This document shows, in pieces, positions 39,808 to 50,075 of a stretch of DNA of 64,000 bases. Position numbers and translations under genes: made by a program. The stretch comes from Prolixibacter denitrificans (GTDB taxonomy: Bacteria; Bacteroidota; Bacteroidia; Bacteroidales; Prolixibacteraceae): the NCBI RefSeq assembly GCF_003014495.1, contig NZ_PYGC01000004.1, forward strand, positions 310,001 through 374,000, written 5' to 3'. The number at the start of each line of letters is the position of its first letter. Position 1 is the stretch's first letter. The notes below the pieces were generated by a model. It ran no database searches. It was not told the DNA's origin and was given only the letters and a program-made list of their open reading frames with translations.

Positions 39808-40512
39808 ATGTGCGACCGATATGTTTTCGTGCAAAAAGCAAGCGTTATCCGGAAACGGTTTCAGGTTTTCGTCCCCGGGAATATCCAATGGATACCATCC
39901 TACAATATCGCTCCCGGAAAGTACGCCCCGGTCATCACTTCTCAGCAACCGGAAACGCTACTACACTACATTTGGGGCTCTATGCCGTTTCCCACCGAAG
40001 ACAAAAACCTATTCGTCAGCCATATTGACGCAAAAGATTTGGAATTGCCTACTCCGACTACCTCCATCCGATACCTCATTCAGCAACAACGCTGCCTCGT
40101 TCCAGCCGATGCTTATATCCAGGGAACTAAGGGACATGGTTTGAGCAAACCATTTCTGGTTTATCTCCGGAAGAAGGCTCGTCCTTTCGCTTTCGCGGGA
40201 ATACATGACACCCGGCTGGATGAGATAACGGGTGAACTGATTCGTTCATTCGCTGTCATCACCACAACGGCCAATGAGTTACTCAGAAAATTACCTTGCG
40301 ACCGCTCTCCCGTCATCCTTCTCGAGGAACAGGAAAAAGCATGGCTCAATCCATCCACTCCGTTAACCGAAATAATGGCCATGTTACAACCCTTTCCGGC
40401 CGAGCACATGAATGCCTATCCAATCGCTCCTACCATTAAAAATCCTCAGGCAGACGATCCCGGGTTGATTCACCCCGCCGGTCCAAGACTTGTTCCGGAA
40501 ACCAAAAACTGA
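39808..40512 (+). CDS. SRAP (HMCES/YedK) family DNA-protein crosslink protein
   Basis: Shields abasic sites in single-stranded DNA by forming a thiazolidine link through Cys2. It is 234 aa, the usual length. The catalytic Cys2 follows Met1 (MCDRYV), as required after Met removal. SYNIAPGKYAPVI holds the conserved Asn; GIHDTRLDEITGELIRSFAVITTTAN and RSPVILLEEQEKAWL match the family core and catalytic His/Glu regions. Monocistronic, convergent with the DUF1080 gene (stop codons one base apart). Confidence 0.93.
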   Translation: MCDRYVFVQKASVIRKRFQVFVPGNIQWIPSYNIAPGKYAPVITSQQPETLLHYIWGSMPFPTEDKNLFVSHIDAKDLELPTPTTSIRYLIQQQRCLVPADAYIQGTKGHGLSKPFLVYLRKKARPFAFAGIHDTRLDEITGELIRSFAVITTTANELLRKLPCDRSPVILLEEQEKAWLNPSTPLTEIMAMLQPFPAEHMNAYPIAPTIKNPQADDPGLIHPAGPRLVPETKN

Positions 40513-41895
40513 TTACAACGGCTTGATCTTTATATTCCGGAAATGAACCTCATTTCCATGATCCTGCAGCAGGATGTGTCCATCCGTGAAGTTCCCGAAG
40601 TTCTTGTATTTTTTATATTTGCTGTAGGCGACCAACGCATTCCACATCTGGTTATTCCGGACATATTCCACTTCTTTTACCCCATTCAGGAAATGTATGA
40701 CGGTATCACCACGGACTTCAATCCGGGCCCGGTTCCAGGAACCAATTCCGTTGAAACGCTTCACCATCTGAGCCGGGTCAAAACACTGGGCATTGGCCGG
40801 AATCAAATCGTACAACGAAGCCAGTGTCCGGTTGCCATCCACACCCAGTTTGGCATCGGGATGCCGCTGGTCATCCAGCAGTTGATACTCACAACCGATA
40901 GAAGAGCCCGGCCCTTTATTCAAACCGGTCTGCACAAAATACTTGATGCCGGAATTGGCTCCTTCGGTAAGTTTGAAATCCACTTCCAGTACAAAATTAC
41001 GATAACGTTGGCTCGTAATAATATCGCCGCCATTAGCTGATTCTTTACCTTCGGATGCTTTCACCGTCAATACCCCGTCGGCAATGGTCCAGCCCTTGTC
41101 GGGAAAATCTCTCCCACGTGCACTTCGCCATCCATCCGTGGACTTACCATCCCACAACAATTGCCAGCCATGCTCTTTTTCCCACTCGGTGAGCTGATTA
41201 TTCAGATAGCTCACCTGTTGTACATCGGGCATCGGTTTTCGTTCCGCTTCCAGGTTATCGGTCATAATGCGGATATTCCGCCACCGGATTTGCTTGCCGG
41301 CATGCGTCTTGTCATCCCCAATCGAATGTACCTGCAAGGCGATAAAACCTTCGGGAGTCATGTCGTCCACCAGGTTGGCACAAGGCACACCGTTCAACCA
41401 GGTCCGGATGGTGTTGCCAATGGCTTCGACCCGGTAATGGTTCCACCCACCCTTTTTGAATGCTGTTTTTCCTTTCGGATTATATTCCATCGGATAGAGC
41501 CAGCCGCGACGAGCCTCGTCATAGATACCAGCCGACCACGCCCGTTCCGAATCATCGCACTCTACCTGGTAGCCATGTACCCGGTCATTCTGATAATCGG
41601 GTGTACTCAAACTGCGAATCTGAACCCCCGAATTCAGGCCTTCATCCATTTTCATTTCATATTCGAGGATGAAATCGCCGTAATCTTTTTGCGTAGCCAG
41701 AAAAGAGTTAGGGGAACCGGTAATCGTGGTTCCGATAATTTCCCCGTCGGCGATTTCAAAGGGAGCTGTTCCGTTTATCTGTTTCCAACCAGATAGATTG
41801 TTACCATTGAAAAGATTCTGCCATTGACCGTTTCCGGCAAAAGCAGAAGTAATCACCAGACAAAAAAGCAGGAAGAAAAAAATACGTGTTCTCAT
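40513..41895 (-). CDS. Exported protein with two DUF1080 (3-keto-glucoside hydrolase-like) domains
   Basis: A 460 aa protein with a signal peptide (residues 1-20) and two concanavalin-like DUF1080 repeats: about 25-212, with [14 protein letters not shown] and [20 protein letters not shown], and about 238-458, with [13 protein letters not shown] and [20 protein letters not shown]. The family binds or hydrolyses 3-keto-disaccharides and other glycans. It lies with the Gfo/Idh and aldo/keto reductase genes, a combination compatible with oxidising sugars to keto-glycosides and cleaving them outside the inner membrane. Confidence 0.9.
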   Translation of the reverse strand: MRTRIFFFLLFCLVITSAFAGNGQWQNLFNGNNLSGWKQINGTAPFEIADGEIIGTTITGSPNSFLATQKDYGDFILEYEMKMDEGLNSGVQIRSLSTPDYQNDRVHGYQVECDDSERAWSAGIYDEARRGWLYPMEYNPKGKTAFKKGGWNHYRVEAIGNTIRTWLNGVPCANLVDDMTPEGFIALQVHSIGDDKTHAGKQIRWRNIRIMTDNLEAERKPMPDVQQVSYLNNQLTEWEKEHGWQLLWDGKSTDGWRSARGRDFPDKGWTIADGVLTVKASEGKESANGGDIITSQRYRNFVLEVDFKLTEGANSGIKYFVQTGLNKGPGSSIGCEYQLLDDQRHPDAKLGVDGNRTLASLYDLIPANAQCFDPAQMVKRFNGIGSWNRARIEVRGDTVIHFLNGVKEVEYVRNNQMWNALVAYSKYKKYKNFGNFTDGHILLQDHGNEVHFRNIKIKPL

Positions 41896-42063
41896 GTGTT
41901 TGGTTTGTTAGTTAATTGGTTAGTTACAGACTAAAATAACAGAAAATCATTGTTTTCCGTTCTCCATGAAAAATTATTTCATTTACACGGAAGCAAAAAA
42001 GCAATTATTCCGGATTCGAAATAATTGCTTTTCACAATCTAACAAAATGACTACTTAACTCCT

Positions 42064-43581
42064 TCAGACTGCTTGCATGGTAACCGCTTCGGACGAAGCT
42101 GATTCTCCATGCTTATCAACGCTCTTCATGATATAACTATGCGCTGCATTATCTTCTACTACGTCTTCATAAACAAAAGGTTCCATGGTAGTTTGCGGAC
42201 GGAAAGGCATTTGTCCCACTTTTTCACCATCGCGCCATATTTCATACCGATCGAGCGGTGACGCACCGGCATAAGCTGTTTGCCAGGTTAAAACCGCCTT
42301 TCTGGTACTTCCTTCAATCTGTTGCTGAAGAGCCACTTCACGCGGAGCCGAAAGTGGCTTATGATTCATCTGGAAATAGTTAGTTTCACCATTTTTCACC
42401 ACATTCGCCATCTTCTCAATCTTTTCCCGATCGGATGCCGACAAGCTGTCCGGCTCGACCTGGGCAGAAGCCAGATTTTGCGTCAACTGACAATCGCGGT
42501 GCTCATCACTGATGTGACCAATTCCGATAATGGCTGTGTGAATGCCGGGTGTTGTGAGCGAATACTGAACCAGCGGAGTGCTGGGCAGCGACGCACTTCC
42601 AACCGTTCGAACCACATGTTCCGGTTTGTTCGACCAGGTGGCCGGCTTGGTATACATAGCACCATCGGCAAAAACCTTCATGGCAATCACACCCATATTT
42701 TTAGCGGCCGCCACCGGAATCACATTGTTTTGCATGTTGAAATTCAACTTATCGTTGGCATTGATAGCCACCAGCATACCGTCGAGCAGTTCGTATTTAT
42801 CGCGCTGAATCATGGCCATCATCAAAGCGGCATCATAGTGGCCGGAGAAACCGATGTGACGAATCAACCGCTCTTCTTTCGGGTTCAGCCCCGTGAGATT
42901 AGTTCCGTCACGTACATCACGCAGGGCGGCTAATGCTCCAATCCGTTCTGCATTCGGGTCCGGATGATCCAGACCTTCATAAACCGCATCCAGCTCCTGC
43001 CAGGTCGACAAACTGTGAATCAACACCATATCGAGATAGGCACCTTTCGGATAGTTTCCTTTTCCATCGCCAAACATCTGCGAAAGCGAACGACGAACAT
43101 CATCCAGTGTTTTGGAACCATCGGGACCGTTGGTACCACTCCGGACCCCTTCCACATTATCGCCACCTTTGGCATAGCGAAGATGTGTTTTCGAGGTCAG
43201 GAATATATTCCGTCGGGCCCTTTCGCGGTATCCGGGCAAACCGGGAACCATATCCAGCTTGCGGAAAGCTTTTCCATAATTCATCTGACTTGGGCCATAT
43301 ACATTCGATGTATCGTAATAATTCACGCCCAGTTTGTGTGCTTTCAGAATAATAGCGACCGGATCGACATCCGATGGCGTCCACTGAATGGATGCCTGAC
43401 CGCCCAGACCGAGGGTGGTAACTTCAAAGCCCGTACGGCCAAATACCCGCTTCATCGGATTCTCGACAGCCAGACTGCCCCGACTGATATAGGGAATCAT
43501 GGAAATACCGAAAGCGGCTGTTGCTGAAGTGCGGATAAAACGGCGGCGGGAAATGTTTTTAGTTGATTTTGCTGCCATCAT
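42064..43581 (-). CDS. Exported aldo/keto reductase with Tat-type signal and C-terminal Fn3-like domain
   Basis: About 505 aa. The start is taken at the ATG pair near 43578-43581, which gives a Tat-type leader with the twin arginine in SRRRFIRTSA; an upstream ATG at 43608 adds 9 hydrophobic residues. The AKR barrel begins at VFGRTGFEVTTLGLGG; the tetrad Tyr is in YDTSNVYGPSQM. After residue 410 a fibronectin-III-like domain appears (VLTWQTAYAGASPLDRYEIW). Export through Tat is consistent with folding with NAD(P)H before export. Confidence 0.85.
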   Translation of the reverse strand: MMAAKSTKNISRRRFIRTSATAAFGISMIPYISRGSLAVENPMKRVFGRTGFEVTTLGLGGQASIQWTPSDVDPVAIILKAHKLGVNYYDTSNVYGPSQMNYGKAFRKLDMVPGLPGYRERARRNIFLTSKTHLRYAKGGDNVEGVRSGTNGPDGSKTLDDVRRSLSQMFGDGKGNYPKGAYLDMVLIHSLSTWQELDAVYEGLDHPDPNAERIGALAALRDVRDGTNLTGLNPKEERLIRHIGFSGHYDAALMMAMIQRDKYELLDGMLVAINANDKLNFNMQNNVIPVAAAKNMGVIAMKVFADGAMYTKPATWSNKPEHVVRTVGSASLPSTPLVQYSLTTPGIHTAIIGIGHISDEHRDCQLTQNLASAQVEPDSLSASDREKIEKMANVVKNGETNYFQMNHKPLSAPREVALQQQIEGSTRKAVLTWQTAYAGASPLDRYEIWRDGEKVGQMPFRPQTTMEPFVYEDVVEDNAAHSYIMKSVDKHGESASSEAVTMQAV

Positions 43582-43608
43582 AAACAAGTTTAAGGTGTTT
43601 TTGAACAA

Positions 43609-43967
43609 TGTTAGTTAGTAGCTGCAAGAAAACTACATTTTTCAGGTCTTTGATAAGAAAATGTCAAAGACAAGGCTTTCGAAGTTTTTGAATTCAGGGA
43701 GTTTACTAATGGTAAATGACCGATTCAAAAACGAGAATAACGCAGTATCCGGCGTTTTCTTGCAAAGACTAGTTAAGCTACATTCCGGGAATTAGAGCCG
43801 TCCGAGTTCAGGCTGACAGGATAAGTCTCTTCATCATCATACCTCGGTTGCTCTCTTTTATTTCTCACCGGAGACTTCAACATGTATGAACAACAAAAAC
43901 ACAGGAAAGGTTTACCTTGTCCTTTGCTAATCAAGACAAAGCATAAAGAGCAATGCTACCAAAAGGA
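43609..43967. other. Intergenic region, about 360 bases, no gene recognised
   Basis: It separates the minus-strand genes dus and the aldo/keto reductase. A short inverted sequence around 43915-43945 (TTGTC/GACAA) is too weak to call. No coding frame is supported. Confidence 0.45.
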
Positions 43968-44978
43968 TCAGAGAAATTCAGCTACCGGGTGCTCTTCGAA
44001 ATAACGATATACCTCGTCATAGTCTTTGGTTTCCATCAGTGCCGCCCGCATGTGTGACGCATTGGGAAAATGATTTAAGTAGATTTTATAGAAACGCTTC
44101 AGGATATTGAAGTTCTTCTTCCCGCCCCAGGTTTGCTCAAAAAGTCGGGTATGAAACAGGAGCATGTCCACCCGTTCGGAAGGTGTCGGTACTGTTCTTC
44201 CGGGTTGAAAAAACCAGGGATCATGAAAGATGCCACGTCCAATCATCACACCATCCACACCGGTTTGCGCTACACGATCCATTCCTTCCTGCCATGAATT
44301 CACATCTCCGTTTCCCAACACGGGAATATTCACGTTCCGCTCGTTCCGTACCTGAACGGCTTTGGCTATTTCGTTCCAGTCGGCCTCGCCATCGGATTGT
44401 TGTTTTTGCGTACGGCCATGCAGGGTAAGAGCCGCCGGCCGGGTATCAAGCAATTGGTCGATCCAACGCTCCGTTTCATGCTGACGAATGCCGGTCCGGG
44501 TTTTGACACTCACCGGCAGATGCGTTCCTTCTTTGGTCGCCAACACAATCTCCTTCGCCAAATCGGGTTGGTCGATTAAGGCACTGCAGGCGCCCTGTTT
44601 CACAATATTCTTCACCGGGCAGCCCATGTTGATGTCGAGACCATCGAAATCGTAGTTTTCGGTAATGAACTGCGCCATGTTGCAGTAAATCTCCGGCGTT
44701 TTCCCCCAAATCTGGGCCACCAGCTTGATGTTGAGCTTGCGCAGTAACTCCCGTTCCGATTCATTCACAATTAGTCGCTCGCCTACCCGTTCCCGTCCTA
44801 CCGGATGGTTCAGGCCTTCAACAGAAGTAAATTCAGTGAAAATCACATGCAACTTCCCCGGATCAGTCATTCTCATCACCACTTCCCGAAAAACCGTTTC
44901 GGTCACATCCTCCATCGGAGCCAGGCAAAATACAGGCTCCTCAAACCGGGTCCAGAAATTCTCCACTACTTGCTGCAT
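43968..44978 (-). CDS. dus: tRNA-dihydrouridine synthase
   Basis: FMN enzyme reducing uridine to dihydrouridine in the tRNA D-loop. It is 336 aa. CLAPMEDVTE is the FMN-binding start of the barrel. GLDINMGCPVKNIVKQGACSAL carries the GCP motif and active-site segment. VSVKTRTG and VMIGRGIFHDPWFF are the downstream FMN-phosphate motifs. Codes alone, upstream of a repeat-rich gap. Subfamily (DusA, B or C) is not assigned. Confidence 0.93.
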   Translation of the reverse strand: MQQVVENFWTRFEEPVFCLAPMEDVTETVFREVVMRMTDPGKLHVIFTEFTSVEGLNHPVGRERVGERLIVNESERELLRKLNIKLVAQIWGKTPEIYCNMAQFITENYDFDGLDINMGCPVKNIVKQGACSALIDQPDLAKEIVLATKEGTHLPVSVKTRTGIRQHETERWIDQLLDTRPAALTLHGRTQKQQSDGEADWNEIAKAVQVRNERNVNIPVLGNGDVNSWQEGMDRVAQTGVDGVMIGRGIFHDPWFFQPGRTVPTPSERVDMLLFHTRLFEQTWGGKKNFNILKRFYKIYLNHFPNASHMRAALMETKDYDEVYRYFEEHPVAEFL

Positions 44979-45132
44979 GTCTCGAAAAATTAAGAATCAA
45001 TCTTAATAACGGAATGCAAAAATAATCCATCCGCCCGAAACTGCAAATCGGAAGCGGGAACGAAGTGACAGGTTGGGCTGCGGTTAATATGGTTATTGGA
45101 TTTCAGGTTTCATGTTACAGGTTGCGCTACGC

Positions 45133-45186
45133 GGTTACTGTGGTTACTGTGGTTCCTGTAGTTCCTGTAGTTACTATGGTTACTGT
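45133..45186. repeat. Six tandem 9-base units
   Basis: Six contiguous units of consensus GGTTACTGT: units 1, 2 and 6 are exact, units 3-5 differ at one or two bases. Likely a minisatellite that can change copy number. Confidence 0.9.
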
Positions 45187-45367
45187 TGTTAGATTAGTTT
45201 TAAGTTTTAGGTGTTAAGTTTTAAGAAAGACGTTCGACGTTTATTATCATCACCGGCCAAAGCCCCTCTTTGTGTCAGAGAGGGGTTGGGGTGAGTAGTT
45301 TTCGTGTTCCGGTTACAGGTTGAATATTAGTGTTAGGTGTTAAGTGTTAAGAAAAACCACGAAACGC

Positions 45368-45491
45368 CGTCATTGCGAGGAAGCGAAGCATGAGCGACCG
45401 TGGCAATCTCCCATTAGAGGCTGGATTTCGCTTCGCTCAACCTTTACATCAACAGATTGCCGCGGCCTCCTTTGTCGGCCTCGCAATGACG
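45368..45491. repeat. Dispersed inverted-repeat (REP/MITE-like) element, copy 1
   Basis: Ends CGTCATTGCGAGG (45368-45380) and CCTCGCAATGACG (45479-45491) are perfect 13-base inverted repeats. An inner pair GGCAATCT (45402-45409) and AGATTGCC (45454-45461) is also inverted. The same end sequence and inner pair recur at 60584-60731. This type of element is common in Bacteroidota intergenic regions. Confidence 0.85.
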
Positions 45492-45538
45492 TTCGGAATT
45501 TGACCCCGACGCAAGGTCGGGATTTCGCTTCGCTCAAC
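45423..45538 (+). repeat. 19-base direct repeat partly inside the inverted-repeat element
   Basis: GGATTTCGCTTCGCTCAAC occurs at 45423-45441 and again at 45520-45538, the second copy outside the inverted-repeat element and next to a CCGAC/GTCGG hairpin. Confidence 0.8.
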
Positions 45539-45581
45539 TTTTCACTTTAACCTTTTTCTCTGCCTTCGCCTACTCTCAGTT

Positions 45582-45905
45582 TCAACTCCACTCTCCGTGC
45601 ACGCGCAATTTCTCAAACTTCTCATCAGCCAGCTCGATAACCCTTTTTTGTTCTTCTGGTCCTTTTACGCAGCTGTCAATCAGTTGTTGAAGTTGCTTAC
45701 TTTGCTCTCCGATGCCGATGCCGGGATCCAATTCTTCATTGGTCAACTCACGAATCATCCGCGCCACTTCAGCCGATGTCGATTCGTTCGCTTTCTTCAT
45801 GTCCAGGTTCAAATAGTCAATCAATGCATTGAAACCACAAAGAGTCCGATCCAAAGCATAGGGTTCTTCGTCAAATCGCTGTCCGTCTAATGGCATAATG
45901 GGCAT
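45582..45905 (-). CDS. Hypothetical small protein
   Basis: A 107 aa, acidic, helical soluble protein without a signal or known motif. Translation looks protein-like (FDEEPYALDRTLCGFNAL, then a long helix rich in Glu/Lys), while the opposite-strand frame looks random, so the minus-strand reading is preferred. The start may be the first ATG (45905) or the one 3 codons later. It borders a repeat-rich gap. The function is unknown. Confidence 0.5.
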   Translation of the reverse strand: MPIMPLDGQRFDEEPYALDRTLCGFNALIDYLNLDMKKANESTSAEVARMIRELTNEELDPGIGIGEQSKQLQQLIDSCVKGPEEQKRVIELADEKFEKLRVHGEWS

Positions 45906-46133
45906 AATGGTCCTTTTTTAAGTTCTACCCGAAAATTTACTAAATAAGGGTAAGGATGACAAATGGAATTTACCCTCCGAAAATGAAACTTATCAATCAG
46001 ACTATTTCATCACTGAAACCTTAATCCCCTATCTGAAAGCATTATAAATCACATCCAACATTTCCTATTTTGAATAACTCCAACTATTTTCACAACATCC
46101 ATTCATTTTAATAAATGACTATGTGCATGTGAA

Positions 46134-49100
46134 ATGAGTGGTTCCCCCACTAAAACCAGACTTATGAAGAAGGCAGGAAATCTCCTTTTCTCCATGGCTA
46201 CAGCCGTCATCCTTATGACGGTTTTCGCTGTTGCTATTGCATGGGCCACTTTTATTGAGCGCGATTATGGAACGGCTACGGCACATAAACTGGTGTACAA
46301 CGCCGTTTGGTTTCAAATCGTTTTGTGACTGGTCGCCGTCAACATCTCCGGCAACGTAGTCAAATACAAGCTGGTCAACCGGAAAAAATGGACCATCCTG
46401 CTGTTTCACATCGCCTTTCTCTTCATCCTGGCCGGAGGAGCCACTACCAGCTATTTCGGCTACGAAGGAATGATGCACATCCGTGAAGGGGCGTCCTCCA
46501 ACCAGCTGCAACTGAATGAGACCTACCTCACCCTGCAAGCCGATTACATGGGCGTAAAAAAATCGGTATCCAAAGCCATTAGTCTGACGCCGCGGGGTAA
46601 CAATCAGTACACTGAATCACTGGAAATTGGCGGCATCAAAGTCCGGATAGAAACCGAGCTGTACATTCCCAATGCCGCCGAAAAACTGGTGCCCACGACG
46701 AATGGCATTCCCGGCATATCCCTCTTCATCATGGACAACCGCAAAGGCGGACACGAGAGTGAGCTGTTGCAGGGAGAAGAAACTACCGTCGAAAACCAAA
46801 CCTACTCGTTCCATTCCGGACGACCGGGTAACATCACGTTCAGTACCCAAAACAATCAACCGGCATTCACCAGTACTGATACGGTGCTAATGACCGGTAT
46901 GATGACCCGGGACACGACCGTACTGCTGCCCGGCATCCTGCATCTGGCGAAGGAAAAGACCATCTATCGCATGGGCGGACAAGTGTTCGTTATCAAATCA
47001 TTTCTTCCTTCGGCACAAAAAAGCATGACCAGCGTAGCCGAAAATAACAGCGGCATGCAGGGACTGGTGGTTTCCCTTTCAACCGACAACCAAACGAAAA
47101 GGCTCAACCTGCTGAATCGTGACGGTGAAGCCGTTCCGGTACAAACACAACTGGGCGACCTTAACCTCACGGCTTCTTTCGGAGCCAAATCCGTGGAGCT
47201 GCCATTCTCGATTAAGCTGAATGATTTCATCCTGGAACGTTATCCCGGTTCACAAAGCCCATCTTCTTATGCCAGCGAGGTAACGGTTCTGAATTCCGAC
47301 GGTTCGTCGTTTCCCTACCGCATTTTCATGAATCACATCCTGAAATACAAAGGCTACCGCTTTTTCCAGGCCTCCTACGACCGTGATGAGCGGGGCACCA
47401 TTCTTTCCGTCAGTCACGACTATTGGGGAACATTTTTCACTTACCTGGGCTACCTGCTCATGGGCATCGGGATGGTCCTATCGCTGATGAACCGGAACAG
47501 TCGCGTGCGTACCCTTATCCGGCAAGGCGCCGAAATCAGGAAGCTCAAGCGCAGCTCATTGGGGCTCATCACCGTTTTTGTGCTGTTGACTTCTGCTTTA
47601 CCAACCTCACTCAACGCACAAACCCTTTCCGGTAGCAAAGCGCAACACATCAAAGAACTCAACTTGTTGCTGGTACAAAACCGCAACGGACGTGTCGAAC
47701 CATTTTCGACTATCTCTTCCGCGCTAATGCGAAAGATTCATAAAAGTGAGAGCTACCGCGACATGTCTTCCACGGAAGTGATACTGGGCATGCTCTCCAA
47801 TCCGGCACAATGGCAACAGGAAAGATTCATTAAGGTCTACAACAAAGAACTGGCTTCGCAACTGGGAAGCTCAGGCGAATACATCAGCTTTCAGCAGTTG
47901 TTTGAAAACGGCCGGTACAAGTTGCGGGAACTCGCCAACAATGCCTACCACAAAGAGCCCGGCCAGCGGAACCAGTTCGACAAGGAAGTCATCAACCTCG
48001 ACGAACGGGTGAATATTTGCTACCAGCTGTTCAATCACTCCTTTTTAAAGCTCTTCCCCTTGCCGGGAAATCATGGCGATAGCTGGGTAACCGAACAGAC
48101 GCTGAAGCAAATCGGAAGCAACGAACATACGACCGAACCGCTGACGATTTACACCAACTATCTGCAAGCGGTACAGCAGGCGCAAACCAATGGTAACTGG
48201 AGACAACCCGACCAATTACTCCTGGCCCTGAAACAATATCAGCTGACCAATGGTGGAAGCATCATTCCATCCCAATCGAAAATCAGGATGGAGAATTTTT
48301 ACAACCGGGCCAACCTCTTTGGAAAACTGGCAATCGTTTACGCCCTGCTCGGCTCGCTGCTGCTCATCATTCAACTCGTTATCTTCTTCCGCCCGCAAAT
48401 GAAAACAAGCCGCATTAACCTGACCGGCATGGTGCTTTCGATGCTCATCTTCATCTTCGCCGTCTACACTTTCGGTTTGATTTTGCGTTGGTACATCTCG
48501 GGGCATGCCCCCTGGAGCAACGGCTACGAAACCATGATTTTCGTGGGCTGGGCAACAGCCCTCGCCGGACTGTTCCTGGCACGCCAGTCGGGCATCACCT
48601 TAGCCGTCACCAACCTGTTGGCCGGTATCATGCTGCTGGTAGCGGGAATGAGCTGGCTCAACCCGGAAATTACACCGCTGGTTCCGGTACTGAAATCCTA
48701 CTGGCTGATTGTTCATGTGGCCGTAATTACCTCCAGCTACGGTTTCCTCTCCATCGGCGCACTGCTGGGATTCCTGAACCTGTTCCTTATTATCATCCGA
48801 AATCAGAAGAATAATCAACGATTGAGCCTGCACATCCGTGAAATCACGGTAGTGAACGAGATTACCTTGATTGTTGGAGTGATTCTGCTCACAGCCGGTT
48901 CGTTTCTGGGCGGAATCTGGGCTAACGAATCGTGGGGACGTTACTGGGGCTGGGACCCGAAAGAAACCTGGTCGCTGGTCACCGTCCTGGTCTATGCCGT
49001 GGTGTTACACTTGCGGAAAATTCCGGGAATGAAGAACAACGCGATATTCAACGGTCTGTCGGTATTGAGTTTTGGCTCCGTACTGATGACGTTTGTCGGA

Positions 49101-49256
49101 GTGAACTACTACCTGTCCGGACTGCATTCGTACGCACAGGGAGAAGCACCGCCGGTTCCCAACGCCGTATACATCACCGTTGTTGTCATCCTGGGGATGA
49201 TGGTAGCTGCTTACGTGAAGGAAAAGAATTCGCCCTTAACCCGATTGAGTGAGTAA
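46134..49256 (+). CDS. Cytochrome c heme lyase CcsBA (ResB-CcsA fusion), interrupted by one in-frame TGA
   Basis: System II enzyme that exports heme and attaches it to CxxCH motifs on the outer face of the inner membrane. From 46134 (or the ATG at 46164) to 49256 the frame is continuous, about 1040 aa as expected for a ResB-CcsA fusion, except for TGA at 46326-46328, between QIVL and LVAVNISGN in the second membrane helix. The ResB half has ATFIERDYGTATAH and the helix LLFHIAFLFILAGG with a candidate heme-ligating His. The CcsA half has the Trp-rich heme motif ESWGRYWGWDPKETWS and flanking His in VHVAVITSS and LHSYAQG. First gene of the multiheme cytochrome operon. If the TGA is not read through, the product from ATG 46470 lacks the first helices and is probably inactive. 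Confidence 0.85.
46326..46328 (+). other. In-frame TGA inside ccsBA
   Basis: The same frame is open on both sides and translates to continuous ResB sequence. Nearby bases can pair (46327-46330 with 46358-46361; 46335-46338 with 46349-46352), but the apical loop starts only about 11 bases after the TGA and lacks a clear SECIS signature. A sense-to-stop mutation (for instance from TGG) or a base error is more likely than selenocysteine. Confidence 0.9.
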
Positions 49257-49271
49257 CTAAAAAACGAATTT

Positions 49272-50075
49272 ATGTCGCCAAAAGCACACAAAGTATACAT
49301 CGGAACATTTGTCGTCATCGTAGTGGTCATCACCGCGGCACTGACCATCGTGGGCTATTCCTACTACACCACACCCATCGTCGACCGGTTCCATCACCCC
49401 GACTATAACCTACTGAAACCAAGTGGCATTCTGGGACACGGATACGGTATTGTGGGCACCTTGCTCATCATCGCCGGCATAGCAACCTACATGATGCGCA
49501 AACGGATGCGGATGTTCTCGCGGTGGGGACGTTTGAAACATTGGCTTGAATTTCATATCTTTCTGTGCACTCTCGGAGCCATTCTGATTCTATTCCACAC
49601 TTCCTTCAAGTTCGGAGGCATTGTTTCCGCCAGTTTCTGGAGCATGGTCGCCGTTGTCATCAGTGGTGTCATCGGACGGTACATCTATATCCAAATCCCA
49701 CATACCATCGAAGGTCGCGAAATGAACCTGCATGAAGTACACTCCTTGCAGGAGGGAATCGAACGCAAGCTCCGGACCGATTACGGCGTGGAGGAACAGG
49801 TTTTCGCATCATTGAAGGAAAACCGGCGTGCTGCCATCCGGTTGCTGAAAAAAGAGTCGCGAAAAAAAGGAATGCGTGGAAAAGAGATGCGCAAAGCCAT
49901 CAGGTTACTGAAAACAGAGGATAAACTGACCGGCCGGATCAAACGGCTGGAAAAGATGCAAAACCTGTTCCGGTACTGGCACATTGCACACCAGCCTTTT
50001 GCGCTGATCATGCTGATTATTATGGTTATTCACGTAACCGTCACGATATTATTCGGATACCGATGGATTTTTTAG
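49272..50075 (+). CDS. Cytochrome b-like membrane protein with two H-x13-H pairs
   Basis: A 267 aa inner-membrane protein. Membrane segments: about 8-30, 54-74, 91-110, 116-138 and 238-260. His95 and His109 in the third and His240 and His254 in the fifth helix are each spaced H-x13-H, as in the two heme-b-binding helices of bc1/b6f cytochrome b; His56 and His90 are extra candidates. A basic helical insert (about 145-230) lies between. I infer a diheme b-type protein passing electrons across or into the inner membrane, perhaps with quinones. It starts 15 bases after ccsBA and overlaps the flavoprotein by 13 bases, so the genes are translationally coupled. Confidence 0.75.
   Translation: MSPKAHKVYIGTFVVIVVVITAALTIVGYSYYTTPIVDRFHHPDYNLLKPSGILGHGYGIVGTLLIIAGIATYMMRKRMRMFSRWGRLKHWLEFHIFLCTLGAILILFHTSFKFGGIVSASFWSMVAVVISGVIGRYIYIQIPHTIEGREMNLHEVHSLQEGIERKLRTDYGVEEQVFASLKENRRAAIRLLKKESRKKGMRGKEMRKAIRLLKTEDKLTGRIKRLEKMQNLFRYWHIAHQPFALIMLIIMVIHVTVTILFGYRWIF

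Larger units (their letters stand above)
44979..45581. other. Repeat-rich intergenic region, about 600 bases
   Basis: Holds a 6 x 9-base tandem array (45133-45186), two near-identical TTAGGTGTTAAG-type segments (about 45207-45228 and 45334-45355), a hairpin at 45263-45285 (CCCCTCT/AGAGGGG), an inverted-repeat element (45368-45491) and a 19-base direct repeat (45423-45441 and 45520-45538). No gene is supported. Confidence 0.7.

Noticed and set aside
45133-45186. CRISPR array
   Set aside because: The units are 9 bases long without spacers; this is a simple tandem repeat. No cas gene is present.
46326-46361. Bacterial SECIS element making the TGA a selenocysteine codon
   Set aside because: The pairing is short, includes part of the TGA, has an apical loop only about 11 bases away and no clear GGU-type loop. 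The position has no redox role in the family. Kept only as a low-probability alternative.
46470-49256. ccsBA as a shorter gene starting at ATG 46470
   Set aside because: The upstream frame is continuous ResB sequence apart from one TGA, and a protein starting at 46470 lacks the first membrane helices and their His. The longer gene with an internal stop explains the data better.
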